A stretch of DNA of 7,672 bases from Clostridia bacterium (GCA_900763355.1 CAAFJY010000104.1:1-7672); one strand, 5' to 3'. Counted from the stretch's first letter, positions 1-5,555 are shown. The notes: generated by a model from the letters alone, not told the origin. Numbers and translations: made by a program.

Positions 1-164
1 ACCACCGCCTACTCCGCCGTCTCCCCCATCTGGACCCGCCCGCCGGAGAGATAAAAATAGGGCGCGCGCTCGACGCGCATCGCCAGGATCCGCTCCCCCG
101 CGATCATCACGGCACAGACGCGGTAATGGAACTTCTGCTCCCCCTGTACAAAGGAACTATCCAT
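1..164 (-). pseudogene. Nudix hydrolase N-terminal part, interrupted by an in-frame TAG (partial, runs off left edge)
   Basis: From the ATG at 164-162 the minus strand encodes 51 residues that read as a Nudix domain start: a strand containing YRVCAVMIAGERILAM, then APYFYLSGG and the opening of the Nudix box (G-x5-E: Gly42 to Glu48, in GRVQMGE). The family hydrolyses nucleoside diphosphates linked to other moieties, and the box (G-x5-E-x7-R-E-U-x-E-E-x-G-U) binds the catalytic metal. Codon 52 (positions 11-9) is TAG. Many relatives have Glu there (…ETAEEA…), so a single GAG-to-TAG change explains it. The frame continues after it with Ala-Val-Val until the window ends. An AAAGGA ribosome binding site (174-179), 9 bases from the ATG, supports the start. 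The gene lies just downstream of the tRNA terminator, on the same strand. I call it a nonsense-mutated gene. Stop-codon readthrough or a sequencing error are the alternatives. Confidence 0.7.
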
Positions 165-204
165 CTGCGGTCATCCTTTCTTCAGTCCTGCCGGACCAAT
201 AAAA

Positions 205-244
205 CAAAAGAAAGCACCGCAACCCAACAGAATTGCGGTGCTTT
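205..244 (-). terminator. Intrinsic terminator of the tRNA operon
   Basis: Inverted repeat with a perfect 12-bp stem: 244-233 pairs with 222-211 around a 10-base loop. On the minus strand it is followed by a T-rich run (CTTTTGTTTT). It begins two bases after the CCA end of tRNA-Val, so it should end the tRNA transcript. Confidence 0.88.
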
Positions 245-245
245 G

Positions 246-322
246 TGGTGGAGACAAGGGGACTCGAACCCATGACCTCTCGCGTGTGAGGCGAACGCTC
301 TAACCAGCTGAGCTATGTCTCC
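246..322 (-). tRNA. tRNA-Val (anticodon CAC)
   Basis: 77-nt cloverleaf with encoded CCA. The acceptor stem GGAGACA pairs with TGTCTCC, the D-arm reads GCTCAGCTGGTTAGAGC, and the T-loop is GTTCGAGTC. The anticodon loop is CTCACAC, so bases 34-36 are CAC, reading the valine codon GUG. The anticodon stem has only one wobble pair, at 27-43. It is the last gene of a three-tRNA operon and lies directly before a terminator. Confidence 0.95.
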
Positions 323-331
323 ATAGTAGCG

Positions 332-353
332 CGGGACGTCACCAGACGTCCCG
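332..353 (-). repeat. Perfect 9-bp hairpin in the tRNA-Glu/tRNA-Val spacer
   Basis: CGGGACGTC (332-340) and GACGTCCCG (345-353) form a perfect inverted repeat around the tetraloop ACCA. It fills most of the 37-base spacer between two tRNAs of the operon. There is no T-run on either side, so it is not a standard terminator. It may be a processing or RNA-stability element of the tRNA precursor. Confidence 0.75.
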
Positions 354-359
354 AATGCT

Positions 360-434
360 TGGTGACCCGTACGGGAATCGAACCCATGATTCCGCCGTGA
401 AAGGGCGGTGTCTTAACCTCTTGACCAACGGGCC
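360..434 (-). tRNA. tRNA-Glu (anticodon TTC)
   Basis: 75-nt cloverleaf with encoded CCA. The acceptor stem GGCCCGT pairs with ACGGGTC (one G-U pair). The anticodon stem-loop is CCGCC-CTTTCAC-GGCGG, giving anticodon TTC, which reads glutamate codons GAA/GAG. The T-arm contains GGGTTCGATTCCC. It is the middle gene of the operon and is 4 bases from the end of tRNA-Met. Confidence 0.95.
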
Positions 435-438
435 GAAA

Positions 439-515
439 TGGTAGCGGCGATGGGACTTGAACCTATGACCTGCCGGGTATGAACCGGATGCTCTAGCCAA
501 CTGAGCTACGCCGCC
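439..515 (-). tRNA. tRNA-Met (anticodon CAT), probably elongator type
   Basis: 77-nt cloverleaf with encoded CCA. The acceptor stem is GGCGGCG/CGCCGCT, with G-U at 1-72. The anticodon loop TTCATAC gives CAT. The 1-72 pair and lack of three G-C pairs at the base of the anticodon stem favour the elongator over the initiator, and a tilS-modified isoleucine tRNA cannot be fully excluded. Two stem positions do not pair: U27-C43 in the anticodon stem and A51-C63 in the T-stem. It is the first gene after the promoter at 547-575. Confidence 0.9.
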
Positions 516-546
516 ATTTTCTCGCCTGCCGCAGCAAGCAAGAATT

Positions 547-575
547 ATTATATGCGAAGGGGGCCCGTTTGTCAA
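547..575 (-). promoter_or_regulatory. Consensus vegetative promoter of the tRNA operon
   Basis: On the minus strand the -35 box is TTGACA (575-570) and the -10 box is TATAAT (552-547), separated by exactly 17 bases. Both hexamers match the sigma-A/sigma-70 consensus at 12 of 12 positions. Transcription would start near 540, about 25 bases before tRNA-Met, as expected for a strongly expressed stable-RNA operon. Confidence 0.93.
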
Positions 576-591
576 GGGGTTTTTGACACCA

Positions 592-612
592 AAGAAAAGT
601 TTCCGAACTTTT
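592..612 (-). terminator. Possible weak terminator after the membrane protein gene
   Basis: A 7-bp AT-rich stem (612-606 with 601-595, loop CGGA on the minus strand) overlaps the TAA stop of the membrane protein gene and is followed by CTTT. The stem has only one G-C pair, so termination would be inefficient. Confidence 0.3.
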
Positions 613-1351
613 ACATCGCCCGGACGGTGTAATACACCGCGGCGCACAGGAGATAGACCCCCATGGCGATGCCCAGTACAAGGGCAATTTTGCCGCCCAC
701 GGCCGCCGCCACGGCCATGACCGCCAGACTGACGGCATAGCTGAGGACGGTGTATTTCCGGTCATACTGATGCCCCAGGACAAAGCGGGTCATGGCGTTC
801 TTCTTCCCCGTCAGGGCCAGGACCAGGGGGATCGCGGCCAGCACGGCGGCGATGAACAGGATGGCATAGCGCTCCCAGGCGCGGACATAGACGCTGTACA
901 CCCCGGCGATGGCCGCCGCTTCCGCCACGCAGAAGGTGAAGAACTGCCGGTCATACACATGATAGATGAGATACAGCACCCCCGCCGCCGGGAGGAGGAC
1001 ATACAGGATGTGCATCCCGTGATAATAATCCAGCTTGAGGATCAGGCTGCACACCGCCGCCGCCCCGGTGCAAAGGGCGAAAAAGGCGCTGTTGAGCAGC
1101 TTTTCCCCGTGGAAGGTGCCCTTTTTCCGGGCAGAAGCGCAGAGCCACAGGAGGATGGCCGTCCCAGCGGCGCTCACCCCCAGAACGATGGTGCAGATCC
1201 GCTGACCCAGGACAAACGAGGTGCCGAAGGTCATCATCCGATACAGGGCCGACATCCCCCACAGGAGAAGCACGATCACCACAAAGACCGCCAGGACCCG
1301 GTTGGCCGCCAGCTCCTGGGCCTTCTTCTTTTTCTGATTTTTCTCGTTCAA
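611..1351 (-). CDS. Hypothetical integral membrane protein (about eight helices), TTG start
   Basis: 246-residue protein of a family I do not recognise. It starts with a very basic, lysine-rich cytoplasmic tail (residues 2-18), followed by about eight hydrophobic segments near residues 19-38, 51-71, 86-106, 114-132, 136-155, 162-180, 201-219 and 221-242. Short charged loops lie between them (KKGTFHGEK near 76-84; GKKNAMTR near 182-189; HQYDRKY near 194-200). No signal peptide or catalytic motif is evident. The start is TTG (1351-1349): it is the first possible initiator after the in-frame TGA of rsmE, only six bases downstream of it, and GGAGTG at the end of rsmE can serve as ribosome binding site. 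It is therefore co-transcribed with rsmE and probably translationally coupled to it. Its N-terminal boundary fits membrane topology, but function is unknown. Confidence 0.75.
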   Translation of the reverse strand: MNEKNQKKKKAQELAANRVLAVFVVIVLLLWGMSALYRMMTFGTSFVLGQRICTIVLGVSAAGTAILLWLCASARKKGTFHGEKLLNSAFFALCTGAAAVCSLILKLDYYHGMHILYVLLPAAGVLYLIYHVYDRQFFTFCVAEAAAIAGVYSVYVRAWERYAILFIAAVLAAIPLVLALTGKKNAMTRFVLGHQYDRKYTVLSYAVSLAVMAVAAAVGGKIALVLGIAMGVYLLCAAVYYTVRAM

Positions 1352-1357
1352 TGAAGC

Positions 1358-2104
1358 TCACACTCCGATGTCAAAGTTGCCTGTCTGATACATGATGGCG
1401 CAGACAGCCGCCACAGGCGCCGTTTCGCAGCGCAGGATGCGCGGTCCGATGGAAACGCAGTGCAGTCCCATCTCTTCGGCCAGGGCCGCTTCCTCCAAGG
1501 AAAAGCCCCCCTCCGGCCCGGTGACCACGGAAAAGCTCCCCCGGGGGTCGCTCCCCCGCAGGAGGGCGGAAAGGCTGCACTGCTGCTCCTTTTCATAGAG
1601 AAAGAGGCCGCAGGCGCTCTCCTTTGCCTGGGAAAGGGCCTGGGAAAAGGGGACGATCTCCCCCACCTCCACCGGGCGGGCCCGGCCGCACTGCTTGGAG
1701 GCCTCCAGGGCGATGCGGGCATAGCGCTGGCGCTTTTTCTCCCCGTCCCCCTTTTCCAGCCGCACGACACAGTAGCGGGAGGTGAAGGGCACGATGCGGG
1801 AGACGCCGCATTCCACGCATTTTTGGATGAGATAATCGAACCGGTCCCCCTTGGACAGGCCGGCATAGACGGTGACCAGGGCCGAGGGCTCCCCCGACGA
1901 CGGCTCCCTATGCAGGATCCGGGCCAGAGCCCCCTGCTTGTCCGCCTGCTGGAGGGCGCAGTGATAGGTCATGCCGTCGTCGCAGCAGACCGTCAGCTCG
2001 TCCCCCGCCCGCATCCGCAGGACCCGGGAAATGTGCTGGGCATCCTCGGCCCCCAGGGCCAGAGTTTCTCCCAAAAGCTGCTGGGAGGTGATGAAAAATC
2101 GCAT
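1358..2104 (-). CDS. rsmE: 16S rRNA (uracil(1498)-N3)-methyltransferase RsmE
   Basis: 248-residue SPOUT-class methyltransferase that uses S-adenosylmethionine to methylate N3 of U1498 in 16S rRNA, in the assembled small subunit. The N-terminal PUA-like part contains HISRVLRMR (24-32). The SPOUT domain has KGDRFDYLIQKCVECGV (85-101), EASKQCGR (134-141), the knot-loop motif GPEGGF (196-201) and IGPRILRCETA (219-229). Most relatives have Thr where Cys226 stands (LRTETA). Length is normal for the family. I chose the ATG at 2104-2102 because an AGGAGG site lies 6 bases upstream; the in-frame ATG at 2131 would sit on the -10 box. It has its own promoter at 2130-2158, is separated from prmA by about 106 bases, and is followed after six bases by the membrane protein gene. 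Confidence 0.96.
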   Translation of the reverse strand: MRFFITSQQLLGETLALGAEDAQHISRVLRMRAGDELTVCCDDGMTYHCALQQADKQGALARILHREPSSGEPSALVTVYAGLSKGDRFDYLIQKCVECGVSRIVPFTSRYCVVRLEKGDGEKKRQRYARIALEASKQCGRARPVEVGEIVPFSQALSQAKESACGLFLYEKEQQCSLSALLRGSDPRGSFSVVTGPEGGFSLEEAALAEEMGLHCVSIGPRILRCETAPVAAVCAIMYQTGNFDIGV

Positions 2105-2110
2105 ACTACC

Positions 2111-2117
2111 CCTCCTC
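2111..2117 (-). promoter_or_regulatory. Ribosome binding site deciding the rsmE start
   Basis: GAGGAGG on the minus strand, with 6 bases before the ATG at 2104. It excludes the longer in-frame reading from 2131, which has no such site and overlaps the promoter. Confidence 0.85.
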
Positions 2118-2129
2118 GCAGTAAACATC

Positions 2130-2158
2130 ATTATACCAAACCTTTTTCCTTTTGTCCA
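2130..2158 (-). promoter_or_regulatory. Promoter of rsmE and the membrane protein gene
   Basis: -35 TGGACA (2158-2153) and -10 TATAAT (2135-2130) are separated by 17 bases. TGG directly before the -10 box makes it an extended -10 promoter. Transcription should start near 2123, leaving a leader of about 20 bases. Confidence 0.85.
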
Positions 2159-2159
2159 T

Positions 2160-2185
2160 GCAAAACGAAAAAGTTCAGAACTTTT
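2160..2185 (-). terminator. Possible weak terminator after prmA, or palindromic operator
   Basis: A 17-bp palindrome (2169-2185, arms AAAAGTTC and GAACTTTT around one central base) lies between the prmA stop and the rsmE promoter. On the minus strand it is followed by TTCGTTTT, as a weak terminator would be. As RNA only about six AT-rich pairs can form. Its position 10 bases upstream of the -35 box would also suit an operator. Confidence 0.35.
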
Positions 2186-2210
2186 CAGAATTTTCGGCGG
2201 AGTTTTCCCC

Positions 2211-3188
2211 TCAGGCCTTGCCGTTCATGCAGCAGAGCATGACCCAGCCGTCCCGGGCGATCTCGTTGACGATGACCATCCCCGCTTCCCGGAAGGTGCG
2301 GCGCACCTCCTCTGCCCGGGTGTCGATGATGCCGGAGAGGATGAGATGTCCCCCCGCCGCCAGCATTTTGGGCAGATAGGGGCTCATGGCCATGAGCACA
2401 TCGGCCACGATGTTGGCCAGGATGACGTCGTAGGGCCCGTTTGCCGCGATCTCTTCCCGGAGCTTTTCGTCGGAGAGGAGGTCGCCGCAGCGGGTGCTGT
2501 ACCGCAGACCGCTCAGGCCGTTTTTGTCCATATTTTCCGCCGTGACCCGCATGGCGTTTTCCTCGATGTCACAGGCCAGGGCGTGTCTCGCCCCCAAAAG
2601 CAGCGCCGTGCAGGCCAAAATCCCGCTGCCGCAGCCCACATCCAGAACCCGTGCACCACCGAGATCCAGGGCATCCAACTGTTCCATGCACATCCGGGTG
2701 GTGGCGTGGGAGCCGGTGCCGAAGCTGGAGGCCGGGTCCATGGTCAGCTGCACCCGCCCCTGGGGCAGCTGGGGCGTCTCCCAGCTGGGGCAGACATAGA
2801 GCCGTTCCCCCACGTTAAAGGGCTTGTAATACTGCTTCCAGTTGTTTTCCCAGTCCTCGGACTTGGCGGCGGAGACGCTCATTTTCAGCGTGCCGTAAAA
2901 GCCGCCCTCGTCCCCGGCCTTCAGCTGGGCCAGCAGCTCCCCCATCTCCCGCAGGCGGCGGGCGCCGTCCTCGTCGGGGGAAAGATAGCAGGATACCGAG
3001 GGCACCCGCTGGGGGTTGTCAAAGAGCTGTTCCTCGATGTAGTCCCAGCGCTTCACCGGGGCGTTGACAAAATCCTCGATGGTGGCGGGGTCGTCGATGG
3101 AGCAGCCGCCGGAGATCTCGGCCAGCTGTTCGGCCAGCAGCTCGGCGGCGTCGTGGGTGGTCTCCACGGTCACTTCAATATAATCCAT
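2211..3188 (-). CDS. prmA: Ribosomal protein L11 methyltransferase PrmA
   Basis: 325-residue class I methyltransferase that methylates ribosomal protein L11 with S-adenosylmethionine. After an N-terminal L11-recognition part, a linker with WENNWK (113-118) leads to the catalytic domain. This contains DPASSFGTGSHATT (151-164), the SAM-binding VLDVGCGSG (181-189), the acidic end of strand 2 (DIEEN, 207-211) and ANIVAD (258-263, equivalent to the family's NILAD segment). Length is typical for Firmicutes, where the N-terminal part is slightly longer than in E. coli. The ATG at 3188 has AAAGGAG (3198-3204) nine bases upstream. Start and ribosome binding site both lie inside the end of the pyruvate-kinase-like gene, a 14-base overlap, so the two should be translationally coupled. 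Being next to rsmE is the usual arrangement in Firmicutes, although here a separate promoter lies between them. Confidence 0.96.
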   Translation of the reverse strand: MDYIEVTVETTHDAAELLAEQLAEISGGCSIDDPATIEDFVNAPVKRWDYIEEQLFDNPQRVPSVSCYLSPDEDGARRLREMGELLAQLKAGDEGGFYGTLKMSVSAAKSEDWENNWKQYYKPFNVGERLYVCPSWETPQLPQGRVQLTMDPASSFGTGSHATTRMCMEQLDALDLGGARVLDVGCGSGILACTALLLGARHALACDIEENAMRVTAENMDKNGLSGLRYSTRCGDLLSDEKLREEIAANGPYDVILANIVADVLMAMSPYLPKMLAAGGHLILSGIIDTRAEEVRRTFREAGMVIVNEIARDGWVMLCCMNGKA

Positions 3189-4182
3189 AGTTCGTTTCTC
3201 CTTTGTGTTCTCGGTCGTTCCAGCCCCCCTGGGCGGTGCGGCAGAGCACCTCCATGGCCTCCCGGGGAAAAGCGCCTCCGGCGGTCTCGCCGGTGAGCAT
3301 GAGGGCGGAAGCCCCGTCCAAAACCGCGTTGTAGATGTCGCTCACCTCCGCCCGGGTGGGGACGGCGCTGCGCTCCATGGAGGCCAGAAGCTGGGTCACC
3401 ACCAAAAAGGGCTTGCCCCGTTCCTTTGCCAGCCCGGCGATGGCCTTCTGCGCCGCCGGGAGCCGGGTCAGGGGGATGGCATTCCCCAGATCCCCCCGGG
3501 CGATGACGATGCAGTCGGCCAGATCGATCCATTGGGGAAGTGTCTCCAGTCCCAGGCGGTTCTCCACCTTGGCGTAGAGCCGAATGCCTTTACACCCGCA
3601 GCGGCACAAGGCGCTGCGCAGGGCAAGCACATCCTCCCTCCCCCGGACAAAGGACTGCATGACGCCGGTGACGCCCAGCTCCTCTGCCCGGCGAAGATTG
3701 TCCTCGTCCTCCGGCGTGAGGGGCGGCAGCGTGAGGGTCAGGCCGGGGACGGCGGCGCTTTTTCGCGGAAGGAGCGTCCCGCCGCGAAGGACCTTTGCCC
3801 GATCCCGGTCCAGGGTTTCCAGGAGGAGCTTCCCGTCGTCCAGCAGGATCTTCTGCCCCGGGGCGAGCATTTCCCGCAGCGGCAGCGGCAGGAGGAGGGC
3901 ATCCAGCGCCACCGTCTCCCCCGTTTCCAGCGCCAGGGGGGCGGGGAGCTTGCCCACCCGCACCTCCGGCCCCTGGAGATCGGCCAGGAGATCGGGCTCC
4001 AGGCCGCAGCGGGCGGCAGCCCGGTGCATGATCTCGATCCAGGGCCGTGCCTGGTCCAGGGTCATGTGGGAAAGATTGACCCGCATCCCCGTCATCCCCG
4101 CCCGGAACATCCCCTCCAGGATGTTCTCCCGGGCGCAGGCGGGGCCCAGTGTGCCGTAAATCTCCAGAGCTTTAGTCCTCAT
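3175..4182 (-). CDS. Pyruvate-kinase-like barrel protein lacking the C-terminal domain
   Basis: 335-residue protein with clear pyruvate kinase A and B domains but no C-terminal regulatory domain; ordinary enzymes have about 470 residues or more. Visible motifs are YGTLGPAC (9-16, from the family's CTLGPAS), RVNLSH (34-39; the substrate-binding R-x-N-x-S), DLQGPEVR (68-75), a B domain with LDDGKLLLE near 114-122, AKVEN (204-208; catalytic Lys205 and metal ligand Glu207), ARGDLG (228-233; metal ligand Asp231), TQLLASM (263-269) and GETAGG (298-303). The usual Lys in D-[LT]-K-G-P is Gln70, and the Glu of K-[IV]-E-N-x-E-G is Leu. Start ATG at 4182, with GGGAG (4193-4197) ten bases upstream. An alternative in-frame start at 4209 lies deeper in the upstream gene with no site. 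It overlaps the upstream gene by 11 bases and prmA by 14. It may be an active but non-allosteric pyruvate kinase, a kinase for another substrate, or a regulatory paralogue. Confidence 0.85.
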   Translation of the reverse strand: MRTKALEIYGTLGPACARENILEGMFRAGMTGMRVNLSHMTLDQARPWIEIMHRAAARCGLEPDLLADLQGPEVRVGKLPAPLALETGETVALDALLLPLPLREMLAPGQKILLDDGKLLLETLDRDRAKVLRGGTLLPRKSAAVPGLTLTLPPLTPEDEDNLRRAEELGVTGVMQSFVRGREDVLALRSALCRCGCKGIRLYAKVENRLGLETLPQWIDLADCIVIARGDLGNAIPLTRLPAAQKAIAGLAKERGKPFLVVTQLLASMERSAVPTRAEVSDIYNAVLDGASALMLTGETAGGAFPREAMEVLCRTAQGGWNDREHKGETNYGLY

Positions 4183-4690
4183 GGAAAATAAACTCCCAGC
4201 TGCAGGCACAGGTGTCGTCGGTGCGCTGGGGATAGCAGCTCAGCGCCCGGCAGGTGATGCGGTCGTCGATGGTGCGGGCAAAGGCCCCATATTCCACGAT
4301 CCCCACCTCCAGGCAGGGGTGCCAGGGCATGTTTTTCCGGCTGCGGGCCGACTGGACCCGGCAGTCCAGTGTGCGGTAGACCAGCCGGTTCCCCTCCCGC
4401 AGGATCTCGTCGTCGTTGATGTTGGCATAGAGCCGCAGGCGCAGGGCCTGTTCCAGCCCGTCCAGCCCCGCCCGGTCAGGCAGGGAGAGGAATTTTTTGA
4501 TCTTCTGGGCCTCGATGACGGTGAATCGGCTCCAGGCAGCCACATCGTGCTCCATGGCCTCGTCCATCCCAAACTTTTTCTCGATGGACTGGAACCACAC
4601 CCCGTCCATGGCCAGCCAGTCCTTGCAGTAGATCTCCACCAGTTCTTCCAGCCGCCCCCGGGGGAGGGCCTTGACCGCTTCGCTCAGCAT
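4172..4690 (-). CDS. Small soluble protein, probably DUF6125 family
   Basis: 172-residue soluble protein without signal peptide or membrane segment. The N-terminal half is helical and contains YCKDWLAMDGVWFQ (21-34) followed by EKKFGMDEAMEHDVAAW (37-53). This pattern (W-x3-DG-x-WF, then G-x2-x-A-x3-D) I associate from memory with the uncharacterised DUF6125 proteins of Firmicutes. The C-terminal half has several cysteines: Cys110, Cys126 (HPCLEVG), Cys147, Cys152, Cys161 and Cys163 (CACSWEF). That resembles a ligand- or metal-binding fold, but no function is known to me. The ATG at 4690 is chosen because AAAGGAG (4700-4706) is nine bases upstream; the longer reading from 4750 would begin in the promoter. 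It is the first gene of an operon with the pyruvate-kinase-like gene (11-base overlap) and prmA. Confidence 0.8.
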   Translation of the reverse strand: MLSEAVKALPRGRLEELVEIYCKDWLAMDGVWFQSIEKKFGMDEAMEHDVAAWSRFTVIEAQKIKKFLSLPDRAGLDGLEQALRLRLYANINDDEILREGNRLVYRTLDCRVQSARSRKNMPWHPCLEVGIVEYGAFARTIDDRITCRALSCYPQRTDDTCACSWEFIFHED

Positions 4691-4699
4691 TCCAACACG

Positions 4700-4706
4700 C
4701 TCCTTT
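4700..4706 (-). promoter_or_regulatory. Ribosome binding site deciding the start of the DUF6125-like gene
   Basis: AAAGGAG on the minus strand, nine bases before the ATG at 4690. It lies downstream of the -10 box, so the frame extending up to 4750 is not translated from this transcript. Confidence 0.85.
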
Positions 4707-4721
4707 GACACAAGTGGGTCT

Positions 4722-4750
4722 ATTATACCAAACCCCGGGGAAAAGGGCAA
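4722..4750 (-). promoter_or_regulatory. Promoter of the DUF6125-like / pyruvate-kinase-like / prmA operon
   Basis: -10 TATAAT (4727-4722) with an extended TGG in front, and a weaker -35 TTGCCC (4750-4745) at 17-base spacing. The 13 bases ending in the -10 box (GGTTTGGTATAAT) are identical to those of the rsmE promoter. Confidence 0.8.
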
Positions 4751-4778
4751 CCTCCTTCCCCCTCTCCCGCAAAAAGAA

Positions 4779-4806
4779 AAGGCGGCGGACCGCTGTCCGC
4801 CGCCTT
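4779..4806 (-). terminator. Strong intrinsic terminator of mntP
   Basis: Perfect 12-bp GC-rich stem (4806-4795 with 4790-4779) and a four-base loop, starting eight bases after the mntP stop. On the minus strand a T-run (TTCTTTTT) extends to about 4771. It separates mntP from the operon whose promoter begins at 4750. Confidence 0.92.
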
Positions 4807-4813
4807 GTGTTGT

Positions 4814-5386
4814 TCAGAAAGTCAGGATGCCCAGATGCTCCAACAGGATCTTACATCCGATGAGAATGAGGGTGACGCCCCCCACCAGCTCGGCCCGGCT
4901 CTTGTATTTCAGGCCAAAGACGCGGCCCACCTTGAGCCCCACGCCGGAGATGACAAAGGTAGTCAGCCCGATGAAGGACACCGCCGCCACGATGTTGACG
5001 TCGGGCAGAAGGGCAAAGGTGATGCCCACGGCCAGGGCGTCGATGCTGGTGGCGATGGCCAGAAGCAGCATGCTCTTAAAGGAGAAGGAGGCGTCGGCTT
5101 CCTCCGCCGTCTCTTTCTCCCGGCTCTCCCGCACCATGTTCCCGCCGATGAGCGCCAGCAGCACAAAGGCCACCCAGTGGTCGATGGACGTGATGTACTG
5201 CTCGAAGGTGGAGCCCAGGAGATAGCCGATGGTGGGCATCAGCGCCTGGAAGCCCCCGAACCAGGCCCCCACGATGAGATAGTGTTTCTTTCCCAGTTTT
5301 TTTGCCGACAGTCCCTCACATATCGAGACGGCAAAGGCGTCCATGGACAGCCCCACCGCCAGGATAAACAGTTCCAGCAAGCTCAT
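4814..5386 (-). CDS. mntP: Manganese efflux pump MntP
   Basis: 190-residue inner-membrane protein exporting Mn2+ under excess. It has six hydrophobic segments near 4-24, 35-57, 67-87, 105-127, 131-152 and 167-187, arranged as two three-helix halves. Each half carries the family's acidic motif: GLSMDAFAVS (12-21, Asp16) and ATSIDALAVG (112-121, Asp116). The conserved GGF/Y motif is present near 44-46. The charged loop between halves is at 87-103. Length matches the family. The ATG at 5386 has GGAGG (5395-5399) eight bases upstream. The identification is reinforced by the yybP-ykoY manganese riboswitch in the leader, a known controller of mntP genes. It is transcribed alone, ending at the terminator at 4779-4806. 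Confidence 0.97.
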   Translation of the reverse strand: MSLLELFILAVGLSMDAFAVSICEGLSAKKLGKKHYLIVGAWFGGFQALMPTIGYLLGSTFEQYITSIDHWVAFVLLALIGGNMVRESREKETAEEADASFSFKSMLLLAIATSIDALAVGITFALLPDVNIVAAVSFIGLTTFVISGVGLKVGRVFGLKYKSRAELVGGVTLILIGCKILLEHLGILTF

Positions 5387-5406
5387 GTTTCATTCCTCCA
5401 GGTCAT

Positions 5407-5436
5407 AAAAAAATCAGGTGCGCGCCCCGCACCTGA
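5407..5436 (-). terminator. Riboswitch-controlled intrinsic terminator before mntP
   Basis: Perfect 9-bp stem (5436-5428 with 5422-5414; loop GGGCG on the minus strand) followed directly by seven T (5413-5407). It lies 21 bases before the mntP start codon. Its 5' arm can pair instead with an upstream segment (see the riboswitch entry), so it is conditional. Confidence 0.92.
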
Positions 5437-5555
5437 ACCCACGACCCAGGTACGGCAGCGCCATACTTGAGTCTCGTTTTTTAAGGCAAGCCAGACGGTT
5501 CATCCCGCCAGTATGTTGACTTGCCGCGCCCGGAGGACGCCACTACTCCCTCAAA
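5437..5555 (-). promoter_or_regulatory. yybP-ykoY manganese riboswitch (aptamer and antiterminator) controlling mntP
   Basis: The aptamer runs from TTTGAG (5555-5550) to CTCAAG (5471-5466), which pair as P1 with one wobble. Just inside P1 is GGGAGTAG, the hallmark loop of this class, then GTCAACATACTGG in the second arm and GACT before the P1 3' strand; these are conserved features of the RF00080 manganese riboswitch as I know them. After the aptamer, CCGTACCTG (5455-5447) can pair over nine bases with CAGGTGCGG (5435-5427), which is the 5' arm of the terminator. This gives a clear antiterminator. A third hairpin, GTATGGC (5466-5460) with GCCGTAC (5456-5450), would block the antiterminator and overlaps the base of P1. 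Established role: Mn2+ binding stabilises P1 and switches expression on. The inferred logic here is antitermination and export of excess manganese. Confidence 0.92.

Noticed and set aside
1..164. Pyrrolysine or programmed recoding at the TAG in the Nudix gene
   Set aside because: No recoding signal is visible and Nudix enzymes are not known to need a special residue at this position; kept only as a check in the findings.
1971..3296. Long open frame on the plus strand (over 400 codons) opposite rsmE and prmA
   Set aside because: It is the antisense of two well-recognised genes, shows no family motifs and is an effect of high GC content.
3205..4191. Plus-strand open frame opposite the pyruvate-kinase-like gene
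   Set aside because: Low-complexity antisense shadow with no ribosome binding site or recognisable domain.
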